Assembly (NCBI GenBank): GCA_020025885.1
Contig: JAHHRJ010000028.1
Location: 1-28,475, forward strand
Source of the DNA: Butyricicoccus sp.
GTDB lineage: Bacteria > Bacillota > Clostridia > Oscillospirales > Butyricicoccaceae
DNA: 28,475 nucleotides
Direction: 5' to 3'
Part shown: positions 1-7,418 of the stretch, piece by piece
How the letters are laid out: each line of letters starts with the position of its first letter
How positions within the stretch are numbered: position 1 is the stretch's first letter
Translations under genes and position numbers: made by a program
The notes under the pieces: model-generated
The model's database searches: none
Told to the model about the DNA's origin: nothing
The model's input: only the letters and a program-made list of their open reading frames with translations

Positions 1-72
1 TAAGACCTCGCACGGTGCAGGCTGCGGTCAGCGAACCGAGAATCCCCCGGCTTTAACCGTGTGGAGTGTCAA
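1..72 (+). mobile_element. Right end of an IS605/IS1341-type (tnpB) element, cut by the window edge
   Basis: The first 72 bases hold the end of a tnpB reading frame followed by a C-rich/G-rich imperfect hairpin (about 44-68, loop CTTTAA) and the terminal motif GAGTGTCAA. From family knowledge, IS605-type right ends have just this form, with the tnpB stop codon inside the terminal hairpin. Compared with the usual symmetric form the 3-prime arm has changes (ACCGTGTGG), so the stem is imperfect. The end at about 72 is inferred from the motif. The element lies about 100 bases upstream of the GTPase operon, so it may have affected that promoter. The remainder is outside the window. Confidence 0.62.
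1..72 (+). ncRNA. Probable 3-prime part of an omega RNA (reRNA) for TnpB
   Basis: In IS605-type elements the 3-prime end of tnpB and the right end are processed into the guide RNA, whose guide is the flanking DNA just beyond the element. If that holds here, the scaffold ends near 72 and the guide would come from bases 73 to about 90. The hairpin is visible; RNA production and guide identity are inference. Confidence 0.38.
3..56 (+). CDS. tnpB: TnpB (RNA-guided nuclease of IS605 type), last 17 codons only
   Basis: The third forward frame reads RPRTVQAAVSEPRIPRL and stops at TAA (54-56). A C-terminal ending of the type SEPRIPRL is, to my knowledge, typical of IS1341/IS605 TnpB proteins, whose last codons overlap the guide RNA and the right-end hairpin. 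No catalytic part (RuvC, zinc ribbon) is inside the window, so I cannot say whether the gene is intact. TnpB is an RNA-guided DNA nuclease that helps retain the transposon at its donor site. Confidence 0.55.
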   Translation, partial: RPRTVQAAVSEPRIPRL

Positions 73-178
73 CACTATCATTTTAAAATCTTTTTCACAA
101 AAACCCCCTTTCTTTTTTGCCGCAATCGCGGTATGATATGGTTAACAAATATTGTCTACTCAGAGAGGAGTCTTTTTT
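73..178 (+). promoter_or_regulatory. Upstream region of the GTPase operon
   Basis: An AT-rich stretch separates the insertion element end from the first GTPase gene. A TATGAT at 132-137 is a possible -10 box, but no good -35 stands at the right distance. A strong ribosome binding site AGAGGAG (164-170) lies 8 bases before the ATG at 179 and decides the start over an upstream in-frame TTG at 152. I see no palindrome resembling a Zur box, although zinc control would fit the gene content. Confidence 0.35.
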
Positions 179-1354
179 ATGACCAAAATCGATATTATTT
201 CCGGCTTCCTCGGAGCTGGTAAAACTACACTCATTAAGCGTCTTTTGTCCGAGGCTCTGCGCGGCGAGCAGGTCGTTCTGATCGAAAATGAATTCGGTGA
301 GATTGGCATTGACGGTGGTTTCCTCAAGGATGCAGGCGTACAGATCACCGAAATGAACTCCGGCTGCATCTGCTGCACGCTGGTTGGTGACTTTGGCAAG
401 GCACTCAAGGAAGTCATCGAGACCTATCACCCAGACCGCATTATCATCGAGCCTTCTGGTGTTGGTAAGCTGTCCGATGTCATTGCCGCAGTCCAGAACG
501 TTGCAGAGCATGAGCCAGTATCCCTCAATAGCTTTGTCACCGTTGCGGATGCACAGAAGGCAAAGATGTATATCAAAAACTTTGGTGAGTTCTTCCTCAA
601 TCAGGTCGAGCACGCGGGCGCGATCCTGCTCTCCCGCACCCAGTTTGTAAAGGACGACCGTCTGGATCAGGTCGTTGCCATGCTCCGTGAGCACAATGCA
701 AACGCGCGCATCGTGACAACCCCTTGGGACGAGCTTTCCGGCGAGCAGCTGCTCTCTGTTATGGAGGATAGCCACTCTCTGTCCGCTGAGGTTCTGAACG
801 AGATCATGCACCACACACACCATCACCACGATCACGACCATGAACACCACCATGAACATGGCGAAGAGTGCGGCTGCCATGAGCACGAGCATCATCACCA
901 TGAACATGATGCGGACTGCACCTGTGGCTGCCATAATCATGACCACGAACATCATGAACGTCATGAGCACGGAGAAGGCTGCGGTTGCCACGATCACGAA
1001 CATCATCACGATCATGAGCATGCGCACGATCATGATTGCGGCTGTGGCTGTCACGATCATGAGCACCATCACCACCATGCTGATGAAGTGTTCCAGAGCT
1101 GGGGACAGGAAACCCCCCACAAGTACACAGAGGAGCAGCTGACCTCCATTCTGGGTGCACTGGGTGATATTTCCCTCGGAACCGTTCTGCGTGCAAAAGG
1201 CATCGTTCCGACACCGGACGGCAGCTGGATTCACTTTGACTTTGTTCCAGGTCAGCCAGAGATCCGCCATGGTGCAGCCGATTACACCGGACGCCTGTGC
1301 GTCATCGGCGCAGATTTGGACACAGACCGCATTGCAGAACTGTTTGGGGTGTAA
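179..1354 (+). CDS. CobW/COG0523-family GTPase with a His/Cys-rich metal-binding insertion
   Basis: A 391-residue G3E-family metal chaperone GTPase acting in the cytosol. Visible motifs are the Walker A loop GFLGAGKTT (residues 9-17), ENEFG (36-40) and the metal-binding CICC (63-66), all hallmarks of COG0523 proteins that deliver zinc or another transition metal. A CobW C-terminal domain follows from about 310 (LTSILGALGDISLGTVLRAK). Between about 211 and 301 lies a long insertion dominated by His, Asp and Glu, holding four repeats built around CGCH, each followed by alternating H-D/E-H residues. Such stretches bind zinc, nickel or cobalt; four Cys-containing modules are more than usual for the family. 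The next gene starts 3 bases after the stop, so the two form an operon. The metal is not fixed by sequence; zinc is my guess. Confidence 0.9.
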   Translation: MTKIDIISGFLGAGKTTLIKRLLSEALRGEQVVLIENEFGEIGIDGGFLKDAGVQITEMNSGCICCTLVGDFGKALKEVIETYHPDRIIIEPSGVGKLSDVIAAVQNVAEHEPVSLNSFVTVADAQKAKMYIKNFGEFFLNQVEHAGAILLSRTQFVKDDRLDQVVAMLREHNANARIVTTPWDELSGEQLLSVMEDSHSLSAEVLNEIMHHTHHHHDHDHEHHHEHGEECGCHEHEHHHHEHDADCTCGCHNHDHEHHERHEHGEGCGCHDHEHHHDHEHAHDHDCGCGCHDHEHHHHHADEVFQSWGQETPHKYTEEQLTSILGALGDISLGTVLRAKGIVPTPDGSWIHFDFVPGQPEIRHGAADYTGRLCVIGADLDTDRIAELFGV

Positions 1355-1357
1355 GCT

Positions 1358-2308
1358 ATGAGAGAAATTCCTGTTTATCTGTTTACCGGCTTTTTGGAGA
1401 GCGGTAAAACCTCTTTTGTTCAAGATATCCTGCGCGATCCTGATTTCACCGAGCAAGAGCACTCCCTGCTGATTGTCTGCGAAGAAGGCATGGAAGAATA
1501 CGACCCAGCGCTGTTAGCGTCCGCACGCACAGACCTTGTGACTGTGGAAGACCAGTCCGAGCTAACCCTGCGTTTCTTCCGCGACTTGGGCGAAAAATAT
1601 CAGCCCGACCGTGTACTGATCGAGCTCAACGGCATGTGGGAAATTTCCGACTTCTTGGAGGGCAAGCTGCCGCCAGAGTGGCCCATTTATCAGATCGTTG
1701 CAACGGTGAACGCAGAAACGTTCGAGCTGTATTCCAACAACATTGGTGCGCGTATGTTTGAGCACCTCACCATGGCTGATCTCATTGTTTTCAACCGCTG
1801 TACGGATGAACTCAAGCAGATGCTCTATCAAAAGAACATTCGCGCGATGAATCCACGTGCAACCATCTTTCTGGACGATGTAAACGGCGGTTCTGAGGAT
1901 TACCGCGATAGTATGCCCCAGCCATTTGACTTAGATGCACCTGTCATCGAGATCAAGGACGAGGACTTTGGCTTGTGGTATGTCGATGCGACCAGCAGCC
2001 CTGAAAAGTATGAAGGTAAAACCGTAAAGTTCAAGGCGATGGCATATAAGCCGGACGAGCTTGGAAGAGAGCAACTCTTTGTGCCTGGACGCTTTGCAAT
2101 GGTTTGTTGTGCGGATGATGTGCAGTTTGTGGGGTTCCTGTGCAAGGGTGCGGATACTGATTCCATCAAGCACAAGAGCTGGGTAACCCTCACTGCCAAG
2201 GTTGGTGTTGCGTATGTGCCGCAGTATCGTGGTGACGGTCCCGTTCTTTATTGCGAACACTTGGAGTCTGCTGAACCTGCCGCAGAAGAAATTGTTTACT
2301 TTAACTGA
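1358..2308 (+). CDS. G3E-type GTPase fused to a YcgQ/DUF1980-like C-terminal domain
   Basis: A 316-residue protein whose N-terminal half is a P-loop GTPase related to CobW: VYLFTGFLESGKTSF at residues 6-20 gives a Walker A of the form GFLESGKTS. It lacks the CxCC motif of its upstream neighbour. From about residue 205 the sequence changes to a domain that I recognise as the conserved C-terminal part of the YcgQ/TIGR03943 (DUF1980) family: WYVDATSSPEKYEGKTVKFK, then RFAMVCCADDVQFVGFL. In Bacillus, YcgQ is a Zur-regulated partner of the permease YcgR, so the fusion ties metal GTPases to that transport system. No permease gene is present here. Translation is probably coupled to the upstream GTPase gene (3-base gap). 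Membrane segments are absent, unlike full YcgQ, so it should be cytosolic. Confidence 0.82.
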   Translation: MREIPVYLFTGFLESGKTSFVQDILRDPDFTEQEHSLLIVCEEGMEEYDPALLASARTDLVTVEDQSELTLRFFRDLGEKYQPDRVLIELNGMWEISDFLEGKLPPEWPIYQIVATVNAETFELYSNNIGARMFEHLTMADLIVFNRCTDELKQMLYQKNIRAMNPRATIFLDDVNGGSEDYRDSMPQPFDLDAPVIEIKDEDFGLWYVDATSSPEKYEGKTVKFKAMAYKPDELGREQLFVPGRFAMVCCADDVQFVGFLCKGADTDSIKHKSWVTLTAKVGVAYVPQYRGDGPVLYCEHLESAEPAAEEIVYFN

Positions 2309-2355
2309 TATTCCCTATCATTTTATCGCATAGAAAAAGTCTTTTCACTATTTTA

Positions 2356-2567
2356 CCTTGGAGCGAAGCGACTTAAAATTTTCAAAATCCAAGGACATGC
2401 GCCTTGGATTTTGCCCGCGACCCGCGCAAACGTGCGCGAAACCGGGGGTATCAGAGCCAGTTTCTACCGGAACTGGCTCTGTATCTAGGGGGACTGGGTT
2501 CCCCTGGAAAGACTGTCGAAGTTCTTCGACAGTCTCAAATGCTCGACTGTTTTTCAGTCGAGCATTT
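2356..2567. repeat. Cluster of at least five distinct intergenic hairpins
   Basis: Between the GTPase operon and ktrA lie, in order: 12-bp arms at 2383-2394/2402-2413 (loop 7); a short CGCGCA/TGCGCG hairpin at 2423-2438; 11-bp arms at 2452-2462/2471-2481; a weak AGGGG/CCCCT pair near 2487-2505; 12-bp arms at 2510-2521/2524-2535; and 13-bp arms at 2537-2549/2555-2567. Also CCTTGGA occurs at 2356-2362 and again at 2402-2408, so the intervening TCCAAGG (2388-2394) can pair with either. The hairpins do not share sequence, so this is not a CRISPR. Only the last one looks like a terminator. It may be a structured RNA, a mobile palindromic element, or a remnant of a transfer origin; I cannot decide. 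Confidence 0.6.
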
Positions 2568-2574
2568 TATTTTA
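2510..2574 (+). terminator. Terminator(s) of the GTPase operon, facing ktrA
   Basis: The perfect 13-bp hairpin at 2537-2567 (loop TTTTT) ends in TTT and is followed by TATTTTAT, giving a factor-independent terminator in the forward direction; an adjacent 12-bp hairpin at 2510-2535 stands just before it. The ktrA stop codon (2572-2574 on the other strand) abuts it, so the minus-strand transcript probably also ends here. Confidence 0.75.
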
Positions 2575-3222
2575 TCTGCGCTGTATAAACTTTGTAAGAT
2601 CCCTATTAGAACCCATGATGAGCATGGTTTCGTCTCCTTGGAATACATGATCTGGACGCGGCAGCGGAGAAAGTTCCGAGCCATGGCGCAGTGCCATAAC
2701 ATTGATGTGATATCGGGTACGCACACCAAGTTCTACCATCGTCTTGCCAATCCACGCTTGGGGCACAGGGGTTTCATAAATGGAATAATCGCCTGTCAGT
2801 TCAATATAGTCAAACACATTGTCTGAGCTATACTTGACCGCAGAACGGATCGCCATTTCCTTTTCCGGATAAACCACTTCATCTGCACCATTGCGGAGCA
2901 GGAACTTTGCATGTACATCACGATTTGCACGTGCGACTACAAATGGCGCACCATAGTCCTTAAGCAGTGCAACTGTCTCAAGCGAGCTTTGGAAGTTGTC
3001 GCCGATCGCAACCACACACAGGTCAAAGTTGCGTACACCCAGTGATGCGATAAAGTTTTCATTTGTGCTGTCGCCGATCTGTGCACTCGTTACAACGGGC
3101 AGCACATCGTTGACGCGCTGTTCGTTGATATCAATTGCAAGCACCTCATGGTTCATCTCATTGAGTTTCGCCGCCATATGGCGTCCAAAACGTCCCAAAC
3201 CAATCAGCAATACCGATTTCAT
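2572..3222 (-). CDS. ktrA: KtrA-type potassium uptake regulatory subunit (RCK domain protein)
   Basis: A 216-residue cytosolic protein of the TrkA/KtrA family that gates a Ktr potassium channel in response to nucleotides. The N-terminal Rossmann (RCK-N) domain shows LLIGLGRFGRHMA (residues 4-16) with the GxGxxG nucleotide loop, followed by the acidic AID at the end of strand 2 and IGDST. An RCK-C domain fills residues about 135-216. One RCK-N/RCK-C pair in about 220 residues fits KtrA rather than the double-length TrkA. The start is set by GGAGGAAAT 5 bases before the ATG at 3222; longer in-frame Mets near 3279 lie inside the -10 box and are excluded. No membrane partner (ktrB) is next to it, so the partner must lie elsewhere. 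Confidence 0.88.
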   Translation of the reverse strand: MKSVLLIGLGRFGRHMAAKLNEMNHEVLAIDINEQRVNDVLPVVTSAQIGDSTNENFIASLGVRNFDLCVVAIGDNFQSSLETVALLKDYGAPFVVARANRDVHAKFLLRNGADEVVYPEKEMAIRSAVKYSSDNVFDYIELTGDYSIYETPVPQAWIGKTMVELGVRTRYHINVMALRHGSELSPLPRPDHVFQGDETMLIMGSNRDLTKFIQRR

Positions 3223-3277
3223 TTTTATTTCCTCCAGCATACGGTTTTCTGCCGTATTGTTCAATCTTTCGTCTTTC

Positions 3278-3286
3278 ATTATAGCA
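3278..3286 (-). promoter_or_regulatory. Extended -10 promoter of ktrA
   Basis: On the minus strand TGCTATAAT forms a consensus extended -10 element; the -35 region is weak, as is usual for such promoters. Transcription would begin near 3271 and leave a leader of about 50 bases. Confidence 0.55.
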
Positions 3287-3353
3287 CCACTGCTTGCAAA
3301 AGCATATCCCCTTTTTGTAAAATTTGTGCGAACAACAGCGTGGTAAAAAATAA

Positions 3354-3390
3354 CAAGGCTATCCTTCCAAAACGTGGAAGGATAACCTTG
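3354..3390 (-). terminator. Terminator of the htrA gene
   Basis: Arms CAAGG plus TATCCTTCCA (3354-3369, mismatch at 3359) pair with 3375-3390 around loop AAACG. On the minus strand the stem is followed by TTATTTTTTA, a good U-tract. It lies about 20 bases beyond the protease stop codon. Confidence 0.8.
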
Positions 3391-3411
3391 ATTGGCACAA
3401 AATTTTAAGGT

Positions 3412-4917
3412 TTACCAGCCAAAGAAGAAGCTAAACGGATTGTTATAGTAACGCTCCTGCGGCTGACGCTGCTGTGGCTGCTGCTGTATCTGCATCTGCG
3501 GATCTACGCCCTGCAAATCATGCTGGTCATTGAGTGCAAAGGAAACAGTCAGTTCCTTGCCTGTGGACAAGCGATACAGGCGCAAGGTCAGCTTATCGCC
3601 GGCCTTCATGCCGTCCTTGATCTTGTTAATCTCTGCCATACCAGTAATGGTCTTGCCATTGACGCCAATGATAATATCATTGACCTGCACGCCAGCGGCA
3701 ACCGCGTTGGAGCGAGAGTCTACGCCATAAACCTGTACACCCTGTGGCACACCAAACGCCTCAGACATCTCTTCGTTGATATCCTTACCAGAAATACCGA
3801 TCTGCGGACGACCTGCAACATAGCCGTTCTGAATCAGTTCATCTACGATCGGCTTTGCGGTATCCATTGGGATCGCAAATCCCAGACCCTCAAAGTAGCT
3901 GATACCCAGCTTTGCCGATGTAATGCCGATAACCTGACCGTACTTGTTGATGAGTGCACCGCCAGAATTACCCGGATTGATTGCTGCATCGGTCTGAATG
4001 AGACTCATGACACGATCTTCAATCGTGATGTCTCGGTTAAGTGCCGAAATATGTCCACCTGTGATGGTGCTTGCCAGCTCCAGTCCGCCTGGAGAGCCGA
4101 TTGCAAATACTGCTTCGCCTGGCTGCAAGCTCTTGGAATCACCAAACTCTGCCGGTACAATGTCAATTCCAGCGGGGTCGATCTTGAGTACTGCAAGGTC
4201 AGTCTGCTTATCAACACCCTTGACTGCTGCCGGACGAATCGTGCCATCTGACATCACAACTGTAATCTTATCGAGCGTTGCACCTGTCTTTTCGTTGGTG
4301 ACAACATGATGGTTTGTGATCACATAGCCATCCTTGCTCATGATAACGCCTGAACCCGTGCCGCCATTTCCATTCTGGAGGTCGACTGCCTGTACAGAGA
4401 CAACGGAAGGAGACACCTTGGCATAGATCTCTTCACCAGAAAGACCGCTATTACTTGTGCTAACGGTGTTGGTTGGCGTCGAGATATTCACGCTTGGCAG
4501 GTTTGCATTGAATGCTGCACTCGGGAGTACATTTGTGTTTCGACCTGCCCCGCCATTCATGGAACCACCGATTGCAATACCGCCTGCAAACAGGGCGCAC
4601 GCTGCAATGATCGAGCCTGCGACCATCATAGGCTTGCGGCCTACCTTTCGCTTTTCCTTGCGATCCTTTTGCTTCTGCTCTTTTTGTGCATGCTTATGCT
4701 CGGTTGCTGCCCACTCCTGATAGGTCGCATAAAACGGTGTACCCATCGGCGCATGATGCTCAGCAGTTGGCTGCTGCTGAGAAGGATCCGCCCAAGTGTG
4801 CTGCTGTGCTTCTGGAGAAATTGGCTGTGTATTTTGTGCTTCTGGCTGATGCATTGGCTGCTCATTCAAAGAAGGTACTTCATTTTTATTTTCAGTGTTT
4901 CTGTTTTCAAAATCCAT
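3412..4917 (-). CDS. htrA: HtrA/DegP-like membrane-anchored serine protease (S1C) with PDZ domain
   Basis: A 501-residue protease for quality control of exported proteins. Residues 1-95 are a cytoplasmic, Gln/His/Pro-rich tail ending in a Lys/Arg-rich stretch; a single membrane segment spans about 97-118; a Ser/Thr/Asn linker follows; then a trypsin-like domain with the triad His204 (in TNHHVV), Asp240 (in TDLAVLKID) and Ser318 (in GNSGGAL). A PDZ domain covers about 365-460 and the tail is Gln-rich ending in an aromatic FSFFFGW motif. This topology (N-in, protease outside) is typical of Firmicutes HtrA. The start has AAAGGATG upstream. It follows the two-component system with a 113-base gap; a shared role in envelope stress is plausible, as with CssRS and HtrA in Bacillus, though here that is inference. 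Confidence 0.93.
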   Translation of the reverse strand: MDFENRNTENKNEVPSLNEQPMHQPEAQNTQPISPEAQQHTWADPSQQQPTAEHHAPMGTPFYATYQEWAATEHKHAQKEQKQKDRKEKRKVGRKPMMVAGSIIAACALFAGGIAIGGSMNGGAGRNTNVLPSAAFNANLPSVNISTPTNTVSTSNSGLSGEEIYAKVSPSVVSVQAVDLQNGNGGTGSGVIMSKDGYVITNHHVVTNEKTGATLDKITVVMSDGTIRPAAVKGVDKQTDLAVLKIDPAGIDIVPAEFGDSKSLQPGEAVFAIGSPGGLELASTITGGHISALNRDITIEDRVMSLIQTDAAINPGNSGGALINKYGQVIGITSAKLGISYFEGLGFAIPMDTAKPIVDELIQNGYVAGRPQIGISGKDINEEMSEAFGVPQGVQVYGVDSRSNAVAAGVQVNDIIIGVNGKTITGMAEINKIKDGMKAGDKLTLRLYRLSTGKELTVSFALNDQHDLQGVDPQMQIQQQPQQRQPQERYYNNPFSFFFGW

Positions 4918-5030
4918 GACGTAACATCCTTTCGTCTTGTTCTGGTTTTATTGTACGCACAGATTGTGATACTTTGTTGTCACTGATATGAATATTCTGT
5001 GAACTTGGATATCAAGTGCAAAATATCTGT

Positions 5031-6491
5031 TTATGCCCCTTGCTGCTTCTGGAATTTTCCAGGCTTGGTTACAGGTGCGAGCGGAAGCGTAAAAGAAAAC
5101 TCTGTCTCGCCGCCATCTGAGCGCACAGAAATATCACCACCATGCAAATTGATGATATTTTTTACAATATAAAGACCGAGTCCTGCGCCAGAACGATCAT
5201 GTGAACGGGAGCGATCTGTTTTATAGAAACGGTCAAAAATATAAGGAATATCCTCTGCTGGAATGCCGCCGCCTGTATTACAGATGGAAAATTCACAGAA
5301 CGCGCCTGCCGGATAAGCAGACACGCGGAGCGTACCGCCATCGTCAATAAATTTGACTGCATTGTCTACCAGATTGTAAACCGCACGGAATACATGGTCA
5401 CGGTCGCCCATGACCATCAGGCGATCGGCAAAATCTGCATCCACTTCAACATTTTTTCCGTTGATCTTCTGCTCAAACGAGAACAAGATCTCACTTGCCA
5501 TCTCAGAGAAATCGAACGGAACCGGACTAATAATAAGTTCGCCCGACTGGATCTTTGCCGCTGCCAGCATACTCATCGTCATGCGGGAAAGCCGCTTGAC
5601 TTCATCGGAAATCACATGCAGGTATTTCTTCTGCTGATCCTGCGGGATCGTACCATCGAGCATACCGTCTACAAATCCGCTGATGGTCGTCATCGGCGTC
5701 TTAAACTCATGGGATACATTGCCAATAAAGTTCTGGGTCAACTCTTCCAGCTGCTCCAGATCCCGCGCCATGTTGTTAAACGAAGTTGCAAGCTCGTCGA
5801 TCTCATCGCACCGATTATCTTCAGGAACGCGCACACTGAAATTACCAGCCGCAAACTCCTTTGCCGCATTCGCCATTGTTTTGAGTGGACGTGTCATGCG
5901 GATGGAAATAAAGTAGCTCATCACAAGCGCACAGATCAGTACCCCCATGAGCATCACCACAAACATTTGGGTCACTTGCTGAATCATTCCCACCACGCGT
6001 TCTGTGCTCGCGGCAACAAATACCAAAGCCATATCCGTTCCATCTGTATCTTCGCACAATGTACCTACAATGTAGTTGGACTCCCGAAACAATGTGCCCA
6101 GCATACCAGTTTCCGAATAAGTTCCAGTGCGTGTCAACTCATGCACCACTGGTAAGGGGATCTGCTTCCCATTTGGCACTTCTTTTGCATCCGGCTCCAC
6201 ACGCATGAGCACATGTCCGGTCGGGTCTGCAATCAAAATGCTCATTTGATCCTGCTGTGCTGTACTTTTGAGTGACACACCCAGCACCGCAATATTGAGT
6301 GTATCGCCTGTCTTAACTGCATAACTTGTCAGCTCTGCAATAGACTGCGCCGTTGCATTGAGCTGTTCTTCTTTTTCCTCCTTGGCGTAGCGGTCTATCT
6401 GATAAAAGAAAGCGCCTGCCGCAAATGTGAAAGCGACTAGAATCAGCACGATCGATGAAAGAAAATTTTTGGTGAAAAAACTGTGTTTCAA
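5031..6491 (-). CDS. Membrane sensor histidine kinase (HAMP, HisKA, HATPase)
   Basis: A 486-residue two-component kinase. Membrane segment 1 is at about 11-31, an extracytoplasmic sensing region of about 145 residues follows, membrane segment 2 at about 176-197, a HAMP linker at 198-250, and the dimerisation/phospho-acceptor domain with NVSHEFKTPMTT, so His261 is phosphorylated. The ATPase domain shows the N box YNLVDNAVKF, NTGGGIP and the G2 box GAGLGLYIVK. It uses a TTG start at 6491, fixed by GGGGAGAG 7 bases upstream; no ATG is available nearby. It is 20 bases downstream of its response regulator, and its binding site lies in that gap, so the two form an operon. Phase, order and the HtrA gene downstream suggest an envelope-stress system; the signal is unknown. 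Confidence 0.93.
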   Translation of the reverse strand: MKHSFFTKNFLSSIVLILVAFTFAAGAFFYQIDRYAKEEKEEQLNATAQSIAELTSYAVKTGDTLNIAVLGVSLKSTAQQDQMSILIADPTGHVLMRVEPDAKEVPNGKQIPLPVVHELTRTGTYSETGMLGTLFRESNYIVGTLCEDTDGTDMALVFVAASTERVVGMIQQVTQMFVVMLMGVLICALVMSYFISIRMTRPLKTMANAAKEFAAGNFSVRVPEDNRCDEIDELATSFNNMARDLEQLEELTQNFIGNVSHEFKTPMTTISGFVDGMLDGTIPQDQQKKYLHVISDEVKRLSRMTMSMLAAAKIQSGELIISPVPFDFSEMASEILFSFEQKINGKNVEVDADFADRLMVMGDRDHVFRAVYNLVDNAVKFIDDGGTLRVSAYPAGAFCEFSICNTGGGIPAEDIPYIFDRFYKTDRSRSHDRSGAGLGLYIVKNIINLHGGDISVRSDGGETEFSFTLPLAPVTKPGKFQKQQGA

Positions 6492-6511
6492 TGCCGTTCT
6501 CTCCCCAGTGT

Positions 6512-7195
6512 TTAATTTTTAGTTTCAAACTTATAGCCAACGCCCCAGACGGTTTTGAGCTCCCACTTGTCCGAAGCGCCTTCTAATTTTTCGCGCAGAC
6601 GCTTTACATGTACATCAACAGTGCGCGTATCACCAAAGTAGTCAAAGCCCCATACATCATCTAAAAGCTGTGCGCGGGTAAATACGCGGTTTGGGCTTTG
6701 CGCCAAAAAGTACAGCAGTTCGATCTCCTTCGGCGGTGCATCTACACGCTTGCCGCCAATGACCAGCTCATATGCCTGCTTGTCAATGGTCAGTCCGTCA
6801 AAGACCAGCTTGCTGCCGTCGTCTGGTGACAGGCGGCGGAGAACAGCGCGTACACGCGCAATCACTTCGCGCATTTCCAGCGGCTTTACAATATAGTCAT
6901 CTGCGCCGAGTTCCAGACCAGATACCTTATCCATTGTTTCGCCCTTTGCCGTGATCATAATCACTGGCATACTAGAGCCCGAATCACGGATCTCCCGAAT
7001 GACCTGCCAGCCGTCCATCACAGGCATCATCACGTCCAAAAGCATCATATCCGGACTTTCTGCCTTCCATTTGGATAGACCGATCGCACCATTTTCTGCC
7101 TCAGAAATTTCATACCCCTCTCGCTCTAAGTACAGACGCAATAATTCTCTAATATTCTCGTCATCTTCCACAATCAAAATCTTTTTATTATTCAT
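6512..7195 (-). CDS. OmpR/PhoB-family response regulator
   Basis: A 227-residue DNA-binding regulator paired with the kinase downstream. The receiver domain (1-120) has the acidic pocket VEDD (9-12), phospho-acceptor Asp54 in LLDVMMP, a conserved Thr in MITAKG and Lys in YIVKPL. The C-terminal winged helix (about 130-225) carries the pattern RVFTRAQLLDDVWG and RTVDVHVKRLREKL typical of OmpR-type regulators. The start at ATG 7195 is preferred because AGGTGG lies 8-9 bases upstream, although an in-frame ATG exists further out at 7228. The target genes are not shown by sequence; the htrA gene behind the kinase is the obvious candidate. Confidence 0.94.
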   Translation of the reverse strand: MNNKKILIVEDDENIRELLRLYLEREGYEISEAENGAIGLSKWKAESPDMMLLDVMMPVMDGWQVIREIRDSGSSMPVIMITAKGETMDKVSGLELGADDYIVKPLEMREVIARVRAVLRRLSPDDGSKLVFDGLTIDKQAYELVIGGKRVDAPPKEIELLYFLAQSPNRVFTRAQLLDDVWGFDYFGDTRTVDVHVKRLREKLEGASDKWELKTVWGVGYKFETKN

Positions 7196-7254
7196 TTGTG
7201 TTCCCACCTTTTTGCATAGTCCTATCATACGCAGATTACCGCATCATATTTTTT

Positions 7255-7260
7255 ATTATA
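7255..7260 (-). promoter_or_regulatory. Candidate -10 box of the two-component operon
   Basis: A perfect TATAAT on the minus strand lies about 60 bases before the regulator start. I found no convincing -35, so an activator or autoregulation may be needed. Confidence 0.35.
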
Positions 7261-7352
7261 CACCCAATCTAGGGAAAGAACATGAAAGAATTGTAAATGC
7301 ATGGATACTTTTGATGCGCCGACGAAACCTGTACGATTTTTCGGTTTTTCTC

Positions 7353-7381
7353 TTCCAGTCCCCTAAAAAATCAAGTATAAT
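7353..7381 (+). promoter_or_regulatory. Promoter of the phospholipase C-like gene
   Basis: TTCCAG (7353-7358), a 17-base spacer and a perfect TATAAT (7376-7381). The gene starts at 7419, giving a short leader with AAAGGAAGG as the ribosome binding site. Confidence 0.5.
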
Positions 7382-7418
7382 AGGAGAAACAAGTAAAAGA
7401 AAGGAAGGTACTTACGCT

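Noticed and set aside
152..178. Upstream TTG start for the first GTPase
   Set aside because: It would place the strong AGAGGAG site inside the coding region; the ATG at 179 has ideal spacing.
95..1462. Long minus-strand open frame (455 codons) opposite the CobW gene
   Set aside because: It is a shadow of the biased codons and His-rich repeat; its translation has long runs of Met/Val/Ala and no ribosome binding site, while the plus strand has clear GTPase motifs.
2383..2567. Hairpin cluster as a CRISPR array
   Set aside because: The palindromes differ in sequence and length and there are no equal spacers.
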